Translations under genes and position numbers: made by a program
The notes under the pieces: model-generated
Seen by the model: only the letters and a program-made list of their open reading frames with translations
What the model was told of the DNA's origin: nothing
The model's database searches: none
Part shown: positions 39,201 to 44,455 of the stretch, piece after piece
How positions within the stretch are numbered: the stretch's first letter is position 1
How the letters are laid out: every line of letters starts with the position of its first letter
Origin: Labia minor
Taxonomy: Eukaryota; Arthropoda; Insecta; Dermaptera; Spongiphoridae
Assembly (NCBI GenBank): GCA_963082975.1
Contig: OY720347.1
Location: 45,149,155 to 45,213,154, forward strand
Direction: 5' to 3'
DNA length: 64,000 bases

Positions 39201-42200
39201 TACTAATTCGATTTTGATTTTTTTTTGTTTTCAACAGGCAACGCGGTCGAGAACCAGGTGGTTTCTCGAAATCGAACACTCCTTCTCGATAAATTAAAAA
39301 CTTTTACTAATTATACATTTAAAATACGGGCCTACGCAACATCTGCTTCTGATTTCAGCGAGAGTATTGTATGCCAAACTGCAGAGGAAGGTAATATTTA
39401 AATTCAAGTTACTTTAAAAAAATACTTTCGATAAATTATATTTCCTTAGAGGTGTGGTCCAATTGCCTTAAAGAGGATTTTTCTGTTGAAATTAATCTCC
39501 GTTTTTCCAATATGATTTATGATTTTGTTAGTTTTTATGGTTAACTAACTTCTATGGATTTTAATGTATATAGTAAATAGATCGGATTGTTGAAAGTAAG
39601 AAGAGATCTTTTTTAAATGTTTTAGAACCATTTGGTGCGCCTGAGATCATTAAAGTTTCACCAACAAGCCTTACAACAGCTCGAGTAGAATGGCTTCCCC
39701 TATCAACTGAAAAAGCTCGTGGTCTTGTTATCGGATACAAAATTCAATGGCAAAGGGAATATTCTACCTCCGCTTCTGTTGATACCGTGTCTGCAGAGGT
39801 TTTTGATTACGTCATTAGAGGTATTATTTCAAATTCTATTATCTAATATTCTTATTAATATTATTATTCTTATTCTTATTATTATATGATTTCAAAAGGT
39901 CTTGAACCAGAAGCTCATTATAAAGTACGTATTCTTGCTGGTAATAGCAAGGGCTGGCTTAATAGTTCTCTTGAAGATAAAATGCCTTGGAAATTGTTTG
40001 AGATGCCATCATCAGAACAAGATACAAAATCCGTGCCTGCAGCTCCCGTTGTTCAATTAAGTTCAATTAACTCTTCATCAATCGAAGTTAATTTGATTCC
40101 TCTTCAGGATCCATCTACAGAAATTCTCGGTTATAAAATTTATTATCGCGGTCCAGACGGACGTTTAATAGGGCCTATGCTTCTTACAAATAATTACACC
40201 TCAACTATTATTGCCAATCTAAGTAAGTATTTATTTAATTAATGAAACAATTGTTCATCCATTGAAATTTGAATTTTTTTTTTTGGTGATCTTTCATAGA
40301 CCCCGGAACATCATATGAAGTACTGGTTAGTGGATGGAACAATGACGGTGAAGGAGAGAGCAGTACTTCATTCATTAAAACATTAATTTCGGAGGAGGAA
40401 AATAATGAGGCTATTAGTGTATCTCCGTTGGGGCCACAGCCTCCTATCAGGCTTGAAGCCTGGCCAGCTTCTTCTCATTCTATTAATGTTACATGGCAAC
40501 CACCTCTGGGAAGTAATAAAATTGTTGCTTATACCGTCTGTTATGGGCCGGTACAAAAGTTGATTAAAAATGAGGATGAGTCCAAACAATCGTCTTTGAA
40601 ATTTCTTAGAAGGTAATTGAAGATCTTTTTTCCTTGGATTAAATTATATCAAGATCTTGATTGAATAATAATCGAAGAGTTATTATTATTCTATTTTTAA
40701 TTGATGATTTATTTTAATTTATAATTGGTTCAATTATAAGAGGATTGCGGATACTAAGGAAGAATTTAAAATAAATTTTTCTCAATAAAACATATTTGAG
40801 AAGTCTTTGATGAAGACAAATTATTAACAATTTACTTTAATAAACTATTTTATATACATAAATAAAGAGATAAATTAGGATTAACTTATTGTTTTCAGAA
40901 AAATATCTAAATAATTAATATGATTTCATTTTATTATGCTCTCTTACATTAATATTTTTTTAGTATTGGGACAACTGCTTTACTTGAGGATTTAAAACCT
41001 TATACACTTTATGAAATCAAAGTTCGTGCTCATGACTCTAATGAAGATGGTGGCCCTTATAGTCAGAAAGTTGAGTGTTATACCATGGAAGGAGGTAATT
41101 TGTTTTATATATACAACAATAAAATCCAAAAAAATAAATAAATAAATTACTAATTTGTATTGAATTAGTGCCTGGACTTGTACGTGATGTTCAATGGCAA
41201 CTTTTGAATTCCACTACTGTGAGAATATCATGGCGAGAACCAACACAAAATCCAGGCCCAGTGAGCAGCTACCTTGTAACGCTTGCAACGCATTCTGGCG
41301 TGAAAAACGATCATATTTCTACTATGGTTAGTAATGATTTTCAGAATAATAATTGTTTACATTAAATTATTGCCGAGTGACCAGGGGCCCGTGGATGAAT
41401 ATATAAATTCTAACAGTAGTTTTAAGTGGGAGTTTTCGGGACATGAAAAAGTACTGGAACACTTTCCGGTTCTGAAAAAATGGTAAGGGAACGTCGTTTC
41501 TCCCCGTTCCCCTCCCAATACACCACTGGTTTGAACTAGGAAGAGCCCAAAATTCCGATATTAATAATAATATTTTTTTAATTTTAAATAAGTGATAGAA
41601 TAAAAAAATATTTAAGATAAAACATTATTATTTATTTATTAGTTTAATTCTGTTTAAAATTATTCTATAATTATTACTCAGATACCGGGCACACAGACAT
41701 TCCTTGATCTAACTGGGTTAAAAAGAAATATTCCCTATCTCCTTCAAGTCCGAGGAAATTCAAGATCAGGACAGGGACCTGCTAGTCAACCTTTGGTTCT
41801 TACAATACCTGCTCCTCAAAGACCATTAGCAAAATTGGATAAAGGAGAGCAAGCTGCTCTTCCTGGAAGGATAGAACATGATCAAACGCTTGGTAATTGG
41901 ATATTTTTTAACTTTGTTTTTTTTTTATTTCTTTTGGATGTTCTCTTTCATTCTTAATTGTTTTCTAGGTATAGTACTTGGTACAAGCATTGGTTTGATC
42001 TGTATTATCTTATCTATTGCGACTCTTTTCTGGAGACGTCAATGCTCTAAACGTTCTGCAGCTGCTTTGGCAGCTGCAGCCGTGGCAGCTGGTGCTAACG
42101 GTAATGGAAGTATATGGCGAGATAGTGGTGAGATTCATGAGTTAGAGCCCTTACCAGAATCTGCCTCAGCAACAGGAGTTTCAACGCACATTCCCTCCGA

Positions 42201-44455
42201 TGCGATATTACATCTTGACACTAAAGTACACTTCAAATTAACATTCATTTGCTATTATTTATAGAATTATTATGTATTATATATTATTTTAATAAGCTTC
42301 TGACCGAAATGCGCATGCATAAAGCAAATATAATAAATAAACTTGAAACTTCCCCCAGTTTTTCTTATCATGATTTTAAATTTAATTTTAGTTTACCTAA
42401 CACATTAAGAGGTTATATATTATTATAGGTATACATATCTTACTTTTTATTCTATTATTTTGAAAAAGATTTAACATAAAAATAGTGATAGAAGTTAAGA
42501 ATACGAGTTATAAATACAAAATTTTTGCATTTGTTTATACTTCTATTTATTTTCAAATTTTCGATTAAAGCCCTATATTTGACTCAAAAAAAAAAAATTA
42601 TTTTTATCATAAACTATCTTTTTCAGGGTGGTTATCCGAATGGTCAAACGACTAATGGACTTCTTTCTCGGCCTTTATTAAGTAATGGGCGCATTCCAAA
42701 TGGTCATGCTGGTCGTGATAAATTAATCTCCGCTGCAGTTCACATTACTGAAAATCCCCAGGTATTAATTCATAAATTAGATCTTATATATTCCTACTGT
42801 TATATCATATTATTATTTTGTTCCCGTCAAAAATGCTTGTAATATTTATTTATACAAACTTTATTTTAAAAAAATATGTTTTTGTAGTATCGAGCACGTG
42901 GGAGTAGTATTTCAAGTGATGGTTCTGAAACTGGTAGTCATTGTGGAGTCATAAAAAGGGAATCTGATTCTGGTCTAGGCCATAGAGAACCTTTACTAGA
43001 TTCTTCTGCAAAATCAAGGTGAGATACTTACTTTGCTTTATTTAATTTTGTGTTTATTAATACATTATTATTATTTTTTTATTCAATTGTTTTTTTAATC
43101 ATTAGTTTATTTAACTGTTTAGTCATTTTTCATTATATATATTTTATATTATATTTTATTATATATATTTAATATATTTTGAAATAAATTATTTGCTTGT
43201 GTGATTGTGATCTTTAGAATTCTTATTGATTTTTATTTATAAATCTATTAGTATTATTTGGGATTAGAATCCTTATTGATCATTCATGGAGCATTTATAT
43301 TTATTAACCAAACTACTCTGATTTTTATGTACTATGGTAGTTACCTTTATGTAGGGCTTACAATACCGAACTAAAATCTGAATACCGGTATTTGGTATTT
43401 GAAATTTCAAATACCGGGATACCGGTATTGATTCCGGTATTATTAATAATAAATTTACTAGCTATATTTCTATTTACCTCAGTTGTTATATTGACTTTTT
43501 AACAAATAATATATGAAATCCAATAAATATTGTTCTGAAATGAGTAGATATTATTTATTTTATTACATAAAGAGAGTAGGAGTAGATAGATACAAAAAAC
43601 GTGCAAGTAAAATAAAGTAAATATTAAATTCTATGGTACATTTTACATATAATAGGCTCGTATGGTATTATATAATTAAAGAATTAAATATAATTAAAGA
43701 AGTAAAAAATATAAAAATATAAATTGAAAGTATTTAATATTAATAACTTGCATTTTGTTTATTAAAGTTTGCTCTTAAAAAATACAAGGAATCAAGCGTT
43801 TCATCAAGCGAGGACCGAATTTTCGTACAATTATAACCAGCGGCCGAAAAAGCTCTTTCTGATTCTACACTTGTCGGCACTATTGTCATTAAAAATCATA
43901 CACATTTTGTAAATTCGTAATACCAAAATACCGGTATTTTTACATAAATACCGGTTTTGAATACCGGACAAAAATCGTCCGGGATCCCGGTATTGAAAGC
44001 CCTACCTTTATGTAGTTACTGTTTGGATAATTTCACTACACATGTTTAAAATATTGATATAAAAAATTAAGAAATTGACAAAAATTGACTCAAGAAAGAA
44101 GCTCATCAAATGGAAATAATTATAATATGAATATTATTAATACTAGATTTTAAAAATCATTTACAAGATTTGTTTTTAAGATATCAAGACCTCTGAAATC
44201 ATTTTAGAAAACTAGATATAAAAATAAAATAGAATAATATAAATTAAAAAAAAACAATTTTATACATAAATCAATGGTTGTTCACGGGTTTTATTGTCTT
44301 TCAGTGCTGACGGAGACTGCGTTGGCGATGATGAATCGGATGAGTTGGACTGCACGGCACTCACTGACTGGTCTGCTCCATTTCCAAGTTCACCCCCTGC
44401 GTCCACCAACACCGGGCAGGTGCGACCCTTCGTCACTCCCCCAACCCGAGCCTAG
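14464..44455 (+). CDS. Protogenin/DCC-family receptor (Ig + FN3, single-pass membrane protein), 5'-incomplete, 16 exons
   Basis: A cell-surface receptor of the DCC/neogenin/protogenin family, whose members act in cell adhesion and guidance. The 16 exons listed separately all have AG acceptors and GT donors and join in one frame to give 1090 residues and a TAG stop. Order, numbered from the first residue in the window: Ig1 (about 1-85), Ig2 (about 95-232, with a Pro/Ser/Thr-rich insert), Ig3 (about 236-330), FN3 1 to 5 (about 331-423, 424-535, 536-625, 640-743, 744-845), a membrane helix (about 868-890), and a cytoplasmic tail with a poly-Ala run after the helix and acidic and Pro-rich stretches at the end. 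Each Ig has its Cys-Trp-Cys core. Five FN3 domains fit protogenin/Punc/Nope better than DCC or neogenin, which have six. The first exon begins in phase 1, so at least one upstream exon (signal peptide, probably a fourth Ig) is missing. Certain as an Ig-FN3 receptor; moderately sure of protogenin. Confidence 0.82.
15028..15395 (-). repeat. Repeat family A, nearly full copy in receptor intron 1
   Basis: Runs from 'ggagtgtctccaatcgactacctcgcaaattt' through 'gcacctcgtcacgtgctggcgtgtgatt', 'aattccggtactttcagcgattcaat', a (CA)n(GA)n stretch and 'aaaatctcgacatcgaaaatttt'. It joins the two halves seen apart in other copies, so it defines the order of the unit. Confidence 0.8.
16330..16863 (+). mobile_element. 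3' part of a hAT element in receptor intron 1
   Basis: A transposase C-terminus (16384-16729) followed by a terminal region 'catgtctggcccccaaatctttaaaa' and 'ttggccctttcctaaaaaagtttgccgac', the complement of the 'gtcggcaaactttt' end typical of this hAT group. The 5' part is absent. Confidence 0.75.
16384..16729 (+). pseudogene. hAT transposase C-terminal dimerisation domain, frameshifted
   Basis: One frame reads DELPSELQLKFVDLQNNDTV and stops. A second frame continues FYEYLSENEYGQLKSYAGG, then YECEKTFSKMKYTKLQHRSL and DDHLQTTLIIGSSNF. The E-x-x-F-S-x-M-K and DxHLQ patterns mark the dimerisation domain of hAT transposases of the GTF2IRD2/ZBED-like group. The frameshift and missing N-terminus make it a relic. 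Confidence 0.88.
17229..17297 (+). CDS. Receptor exon 2: second half of Ig1
   Basis: A 69-base exon after TTTTTTCAG, with donor ag|gtaaga. It encodes YIKIPSGTLFIL and the DEGFY motif that precedes the second Ig cysteine. The Cys itself (SC) is completed by exon 3 across a 12.7 kb intron. The phases match on both sides. Confidence 0.83.
17390..17475. repeat. Very short hAT-like MITE in receptor intron 2
   Basis: 'caggtcgtctcaaactttttg' and 'caaagtttgagaaccta' form imperfect inverted ends about 85 bases apart, like the CAGTGGTTCTCAAACTTT terminus of hAT MITEs. No clean 8-base duplication is seen. Confidence 0.45.
18414..19427 (-). mobile_element. Ginger/KRBA2-like DNA transposon remnant, TIR TGTTACGGTAAA
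   Basis: About 1.0 kb bounded by TGTTACGGTAAATGT and its inverted match (ACTTTTACCGTAACA), with TATA on both sides. The TGTNR start fits Ginger elements. Subterminal blocks repeat 'gtaaatgtgtacatt' in both orientations. The minus strand holds the end of a KRBA2-like integrase. Most of the integrase is deleted. It lies in receptor intron 2. Confidence 0.75.
18931..19277 (-). pseudogene. KRBA2-like integrase C-terminus with Cys-rich tail
   Basis: The minus strand reads DPKNLICVVLSRDDDKNLYK, LGTKQGILKQSYSRHEF, then DVPQDVEKL and a stop. In the next frame a Cys-rich tail follows (KRCICKGTCSSKKCSCKNA, then NSKCHNSNSCSNK and stop). This order, a small beta domain then a zinc-binding tail, is typical of the KRAB-A-domain-protein-2-like transposon integrases. 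A frameshift after VEKL and a TGA where a Cys is expected show decay. Confidence 0.8.
20066..20315. mobile_element. hAT MITE, 250 bases, TIR CAGGGGTGGTCACACTTGG
   Basis: The left end CAGGGGTGGTCACACTT and right end AAACCGTGG..complement (tttggccaccattg) are inverted. The flanks caatatac and taataTAA share six of eight bases, an aged target duplication. The interior has repeated 'attgaaaaatcgaaaatgtttaatagcca'. Confidence 0.72.
20385..20432 (+). repeat. Repeat family B, 5' tip only
   Basis: 'tttttaccgaccgacgatagtaagggaggtattgtttt' identical to the start of other family B copies, then diverges at once. Confidence 0.75.
21399..22520 (+). repeat. Tandem duplication (~250 bases) with family B inserted in copy 2
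   Basis: Copy 1 is 21399-21649 and copy 2 is 21671-21762 plus 22361-22520. Shared landmarks are 'cgctgagcactt', 'ttattctttaaac', 'attacaattt', 'aagttttacaaaaatagg', 'cgaaaatgaatggaataat' and 'aaagcaatctc'. Copy 1 lacks the family B unit and so preserves the empty site. Confidence 0.82.
21763..22360 (+). repeat. Repeat family B, complete copy with a paralogous empty site
   Basis: About 598 bases from 'ctttttaccgaccgacgatag' to 'cgtcggtcggttcggacctggccacaggtcaacttattta'. The ends share ACCGACCGACG in inverse orientation. The 3' end has a perfect GACCTG-GCCA-CAGGTC hairpin. Inside are 'gtctgtccgtccgtcc', two similar 'accaaatttcacatg..gagatttt' halves and 'tatgacgtcattcagcc'. No protein is encoded. 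Confidence 0.85.
22521..23809. other. Receptor intron 2, unique AT-rich part
   Basis: A/T runs and short microsatellites. The less AT-rich 23600-23800 has no open frame of note. Confidence 0.5.
23818..24111. mobile_element. hAT MITE, intact, 8-base TSD CTGTAGAG
   Basis: A 294-base element with ends CAGTGATTCTCAAAC and GGTTGAGAATCACTG, flanked by a perfect 8-base duplication CTGTAGAG (23810-23817 and 24112-24119). Subterminal 'gtgccgcggcac' and 'gtgccgccaaat' blocks match the split copy at 10930-12305. Confidence 0.95.
24223..24715 (-). mobile_element. Mariner-type remnant with ACGAGGGTCATTCAATGAGT end
   Basis: The left end follows TA (24221-24222) and reads CGAGGGTCATTCAATGAGTA. The right terminus is not found, so that boundary is approximate. 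The minus strand carries the transposase start and, after a deletion, its very C-terminus. Confidence 0.7.
24290..24612 (-). pseudogene. Mariner transposase, HTH joined to C-terminus
   Basis: It starts MSSPLEVCTLDEQRSVIRY at 24612, then frameshifts to GLKPSEIFSRMLIQYGKS, FYKWVNRFKSARTSVGDE and CGRPAV. The next recognisable block is KGIMKLQERWNRC with GDYVDI, the usual end of these transposases. The whole catalytic domain is missing. It belongs to a different lineage from the copies at 2343 and 24779. Confidence 0.83.
24779..25855 (+). mobile_element. Mariner copy 2 (TIR TTAGGTTGGGGAAAAAGAAA)
   Basis: A 1077-base element with TA at 24777-24778 and 25856-25857 and the same inverted termini as copy 1. 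It lies in receptor intron 2 in the receptor's orientation. It has lost the 5' UTR and the first transposase codons, with the short filler 'agtag' at the join, but keeps the catalytic core. Confidence 0.95.
24819..25778 (+). pseudogene. Mariner transposase, 5'-deleted, missing third-Asp loop
   Basis: An open frame of 319 residues. Its ATG is an accident in former 5' UTR (MAVVIEV); family sequence begins at AENVNSVYG. Visible parts are HTH (WFRRFRSG), GRP hinge, WVPHQL linker, first catalytic Asp (TGDEKW), second Asp (FHQDNARPH) and the C-terminus ending NGAYLT. The third-Asp motif, normally YSPDLAPSDYHLF, is shortened by five residues to YSPDYHLF, so the Asp spacing is 29 rather than the mariner 34. 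With the N-terminus also damaged, activity is very unlikely. Confidence 0.95.
26180..26684 (-). pseudogene. THAP zinc-finger gene remnant in receptor intron 2
   Basis: On the minus strand, 26684 begins MACSAYRCTNR, matching the start of THAP domains (two Cys, then NR). About 280 bases on, 26400-26190 reads SFRFPKDSNLRKKWIDAVRR, KDWKPTEYS, NHFDEECFDRSS, RLKENAIPTIS. These are the FxxFP, RxxW and A-V-P-T-I parts of THAP. The intervening stretch could be an intron, but the phases do not match cleanly. The Cys of the usual CxxHF is Ser (LSSNHF), so zinc binding is lost. It may be a dead THAP gene or a piece of a P-element-like transposon. Confidence 0.75.
26886..27500. other. Receptor intron 2, unassigned less AT-rich block
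   Basis: Higher GC than its surroundings with several 40-60-codon open frames on both strands, none matching a family I know. It may be the rest of the element that brought the THAP fragment just upstream. Confidence 0.3.
27727..28614 (-). mobile_element. Mariner-type element, TIR CACCCTCCATTCCAAAAGAAA
   Basis: Inverted ends CACCCTCCATT(C/T)CAAAAGAAA with TA at 27725-27726 and 28615-28616, 888 bases. A third mariner lineage in receptor intron 2. Its minus-strand transposase has lost the middle. Confidence 0.92.
27805..28443 (-). pseudogene. Mariner transposase with central deletion
   Basis: The start MSFKQRAAIDFCVNLVKLL at 28443 is followed by stops, then SRTQVYEWFGRFKSGRETLD, SGRPRTGLSEENIEKVREFI. 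After the deletion come LHDNAPSHRSRLVTEF and SSPDLAQCDFYLFPKLHL. The second and third Asp are spaced by 34 residues, as in mariner (D34D). The first Asp region is gone. The C-terminus ends DAEVEYID. Confidence 0.9.
29036..29495 (+). repeat. Repeat family B, diverged copy
   Basis: 'tcaccgaccgacgaaaggaagggatgg' to 'cgtcggtcggttctgtgcctggccagagctcat'. Internal order matches 21763-22360 but the middle (TGACGTCA part) is deleted and the 3' hairpin is mismatched. Confidence 0.8.
30009..30492 (+). CDS. Receptor exon 3: end of Ig1 and whole Ig2 with a P/S/T-rich insert
   Basis: The acceptor is TGTTTTAG and the donor cag|gtgagt. It starts with the Ig1 cysteine (SCVATNP), then a linker, then Ig2 with Cys (IACAS), Trp (LAWVRV) and the DAGNYSC motif. 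Between the Trp and the E strand lie about 60 extra residues rich in Pro, Ser and Thr, a likely O-glycosylated loop. The unspliced frame running in from 29995 is intronic. Confidence 0.85.
31057..31292. repeat. Foldback element (long palindrome) in receptor intron 3
   Basis: The arms 31057-31158 and 31202-31292 are near-perfect inverted repeats. The pairing includes 'aatttaagtaaaaagaaatc', 'aaaaaacacactttact', 'ctaaaaagtaaaaaataaaatcactgtaaa' and 'tgtgcgctcaaatt'. The left arm has one 10-base bulge. The loop is about 43 bases. As RNA it would form a hairpin of about 90 pairs. No coding sequence. Confidence 0.9.
32155..32260 (+). repeat. Possible transposon-end fragment
   Basis: 'tacaggatgttctagaaatgttccgaaaaaattctagg' resembles the start of many DNA transposons ('tacagggtgttcc..'). 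No partner end was found. Confidence 0.2.
33742..34451 (+). repeat. Repeat family B, complete copy with expanded GTCTGTCC array
   Basis: From 'ctttttaccgaccgacgatag' to 'ggacctggccacaggtcaacttattta', highly similar to 21763-22360. The internal GTCCGTCC site has grown into the array at 33868-33957. Both the inverted ACCGACCGACG ends and the GACCTG/CAGGTC hairpin are intact. Confidence 0.88.
33868..33957 (+). repeat. GTCTGTCCGTCC minisatellite
   Basis: About 90 bases of tandem GTCYGTCC units, C/T alternating every four bases. It has expanded inside a family B repeat. Confidence 0.93.
35470..35960 (+). other. Unassigned, less AT-rich block in receptor intron 3
   Basis: It starts near 'aggtgttatatatctgacttctgcc' and contains several 'ttgtctgaact' and 'ctctaa' repeats (about 35735-35860). 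It has no long reading frame or clear termini. It may be part of a retroelement LTR; I cannot support a class. Confidence 0.25.
36658..36817 (+). CDS. Receptor exon 4: first half of Ig3
   Basis: The acceptor is ATTTCAG and the donor g|gtaaaa. It encodes SISVEVLESPVF and the Cys (FEC) and Trp (TWLKDGKPL) core of an I-set Ig domain. The frame follows exon 3 in phase 0 and leaves in phase 1. Confidence 0.87.
36818..38140. other. Receptor intron 4
   Basis: AT-rich. The open frame at 37760-38095 is low-complexity Phe/Tyr/Ile and not credible as protein. Confidence 0.65.
38141..38398 (+). CDS. Receptor exon 5: end of Ig3 and start of FN3-1
   Basis: The acceptor is GTGGGCAG and the donor ata|gtaaat. 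It encodes the E and F strands of Ig3 (GGSLVLL, EDEGIYQCIAHN), then the Pro-rich linker and the first FN3 strands with the conserved Trp (LLRWNHTG) and Tyr (YTVHY). Confidence 0.87.
39238..39390 (+). CDS. Receptor exon 6: second half of FN3-1
   Basis: The acceptor is TTTTCAACAG and the donor g|gtaata. It encodes the LDKLKTFTNYTFKIRAY pattern of FN3 strands E and F and closes the first FN3 domain at about residue 423. Confidence 0.86.
39626..39820 (+). CDS. Receptor exon 7: first half of FN3-2
   Basis: The acceptor is TGTTTTAG and the donor g|gtatta. It encodes PFGAPEIIKVSPTS, the FN3 Trp (VEWLPL) and Tyr (IGYKIQW). The flanking introns are short, as in the rest of the 3' half of the gene. 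Confidence 0.87.
39899..40222 (+). CDS. Receptor exon 8: end of FN3-2, most of FN3-3
   Basis: The acceptor is TTTCAAAAG and the donor a|gtaagt. It encodes LEPEAHYKVRILAGNSKG (strands E to G of FN3-2), a linker, then FN3-3 from VPAAPVVQL to ILGYKIYYRG. The FN3-3 'Trp' position reads Leu/Ile rather than Trp. Confidence 0.87.
40300..40612 (+). CDS. Receptor exon 9: end of FN3-3, first half of FN3-4
   Basis: The acceptor is TTTCATAG and the donor ag|gtaatt. It encodes NPGTSYEVLVSGWNNDGEG (FN3-3), an acidic linker, and FN3-4 with its Trp (VTWQPP) and Tyr (AYTVCYG). Confidence 0.87.
40964..41094 (+). CDS. Receptor exon 10: second half of FN3-4
   Basis: The acceptor is TTTTTTTAG and the donor g|gtaatt. 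It encodes LEDLKPYTLYEIKVRAHDS and the G strand of FN3-4. Confidence 0.87.
41169..41326 (+). CDS. Receptor exon 11: first half of FN3-5
   Basis: The acceptor is TGAATTAG and the donor atg|gttagt. It encodes VPGLVRDVQW, the FN3 Trp (ISWREP) and SSYLVTL. It leaves in phase 0. Confidence 0.85.
41377..41535. repeat. Possible MITE in receptor intron 11
   Basis: 'gccgagtgaccaggggcccgtggatg' at one side and 'gttcccctcccaatacaccactgg' at the other are transposon-terminus-like and less AT-rich than the intron. The inverted pairing is weak. Confidence 0.35.
41682..41892 (+). CDS. Receptor exon 12: second half of FN3-5 and membrane-proximal stalk
   Basis: The acceptor is TTATTACTCAG and the donor g|gtaatt. 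It encodes LTGLKRNIPYLLQVRGNS, the G strand of FN3-5 and a stalk of about 25 residues ahead of the membrane helix. Confidence 0.86.
41969..42225 (+). CDS. Receptor exon 13: transmembrane helix and start of cytoplasmic tail
   Basis: The acceptor is GTTTTCTAG and the donor aaa|gtacac. It begins with a hydrophobic stretch of about 21 residues (IVLGTSIGLICIILSIATLF), then a basic stop-transfer signal (WRRQCSKR), an Ala-rich run and an acidic segment. This is the only strong membrane helix in the protein. Confidence 0.87.
42627..42761 (+). CDS. Receptor exon 14: cytoplasmic tail
   Basis: The acceptor is CTTTTTCAG and the donor cag|gtatta. It encodes 45 Gly/Asn/Leu-rich residues including two similar NG-containing segments (NGLLSRPLL and NGRIPNGH). 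No known catalytic domain is seen. Confidence 0.8.
42888..43018 (+). CDS. Receptor exon 15: Ser-rich cytoplasmic tail
   Basis: The acceptor is TTTTTGTAG and the donor ag|gtgaga. It encodes a Ser-rich segment (SSISSDGSETGSH, SDSGLG) that looks like a phosphorylation-prone linker. Confidence 0.8.
43352..44004 (-). mobile_element. hAT element (TIR TAGGGCTT(A/T)CAATACCG), 8-base TSD CCTTTATG
   Basis: A 653-base insertion with inverted ends TAGGGCTTACAATACCG and CGGTATTGAAAGCCCTA and a perfect 8-base duplication CCTTTATG (43344-43351 and 44005-44012). 'taccggtattt' repeats fill both ends. The interior carries a transposase tail on the minus strand. It sits in the last receptor intron, antisense to the gene. 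Confidence 0.94.
43762..43895 (-). pseudogene. hAT transposase C-terminal tail
   Basis: The minus strand reads MTIVPTSVESERAFSAAGYN, then CTKIRSSLDETLDSLYFLRA and a stop soon after. The P-x-S-x-x-S-E-R-x-F-S pattern and 'LRxxLxxET-D-LxFLR' mark the dimerisation domain of ZBED-like hAT transposases. All upstream domains are missing from this deletion derivative. Confidence 0.88.
44305..44455 (+). CDS. Receptor exon 16: C-terminus and stop
   Basis: The acceptor is TGTCTTTCAG. It encodes an acidic stretch (GDDESDELD), then a Trp-Ser-Ala-Pro-Phe and Pro-rich end, closing with TAG at 44453-44455. GC content is much higher than the flanks. The intron just before it carries a hAT element. Confidence 0.82.
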
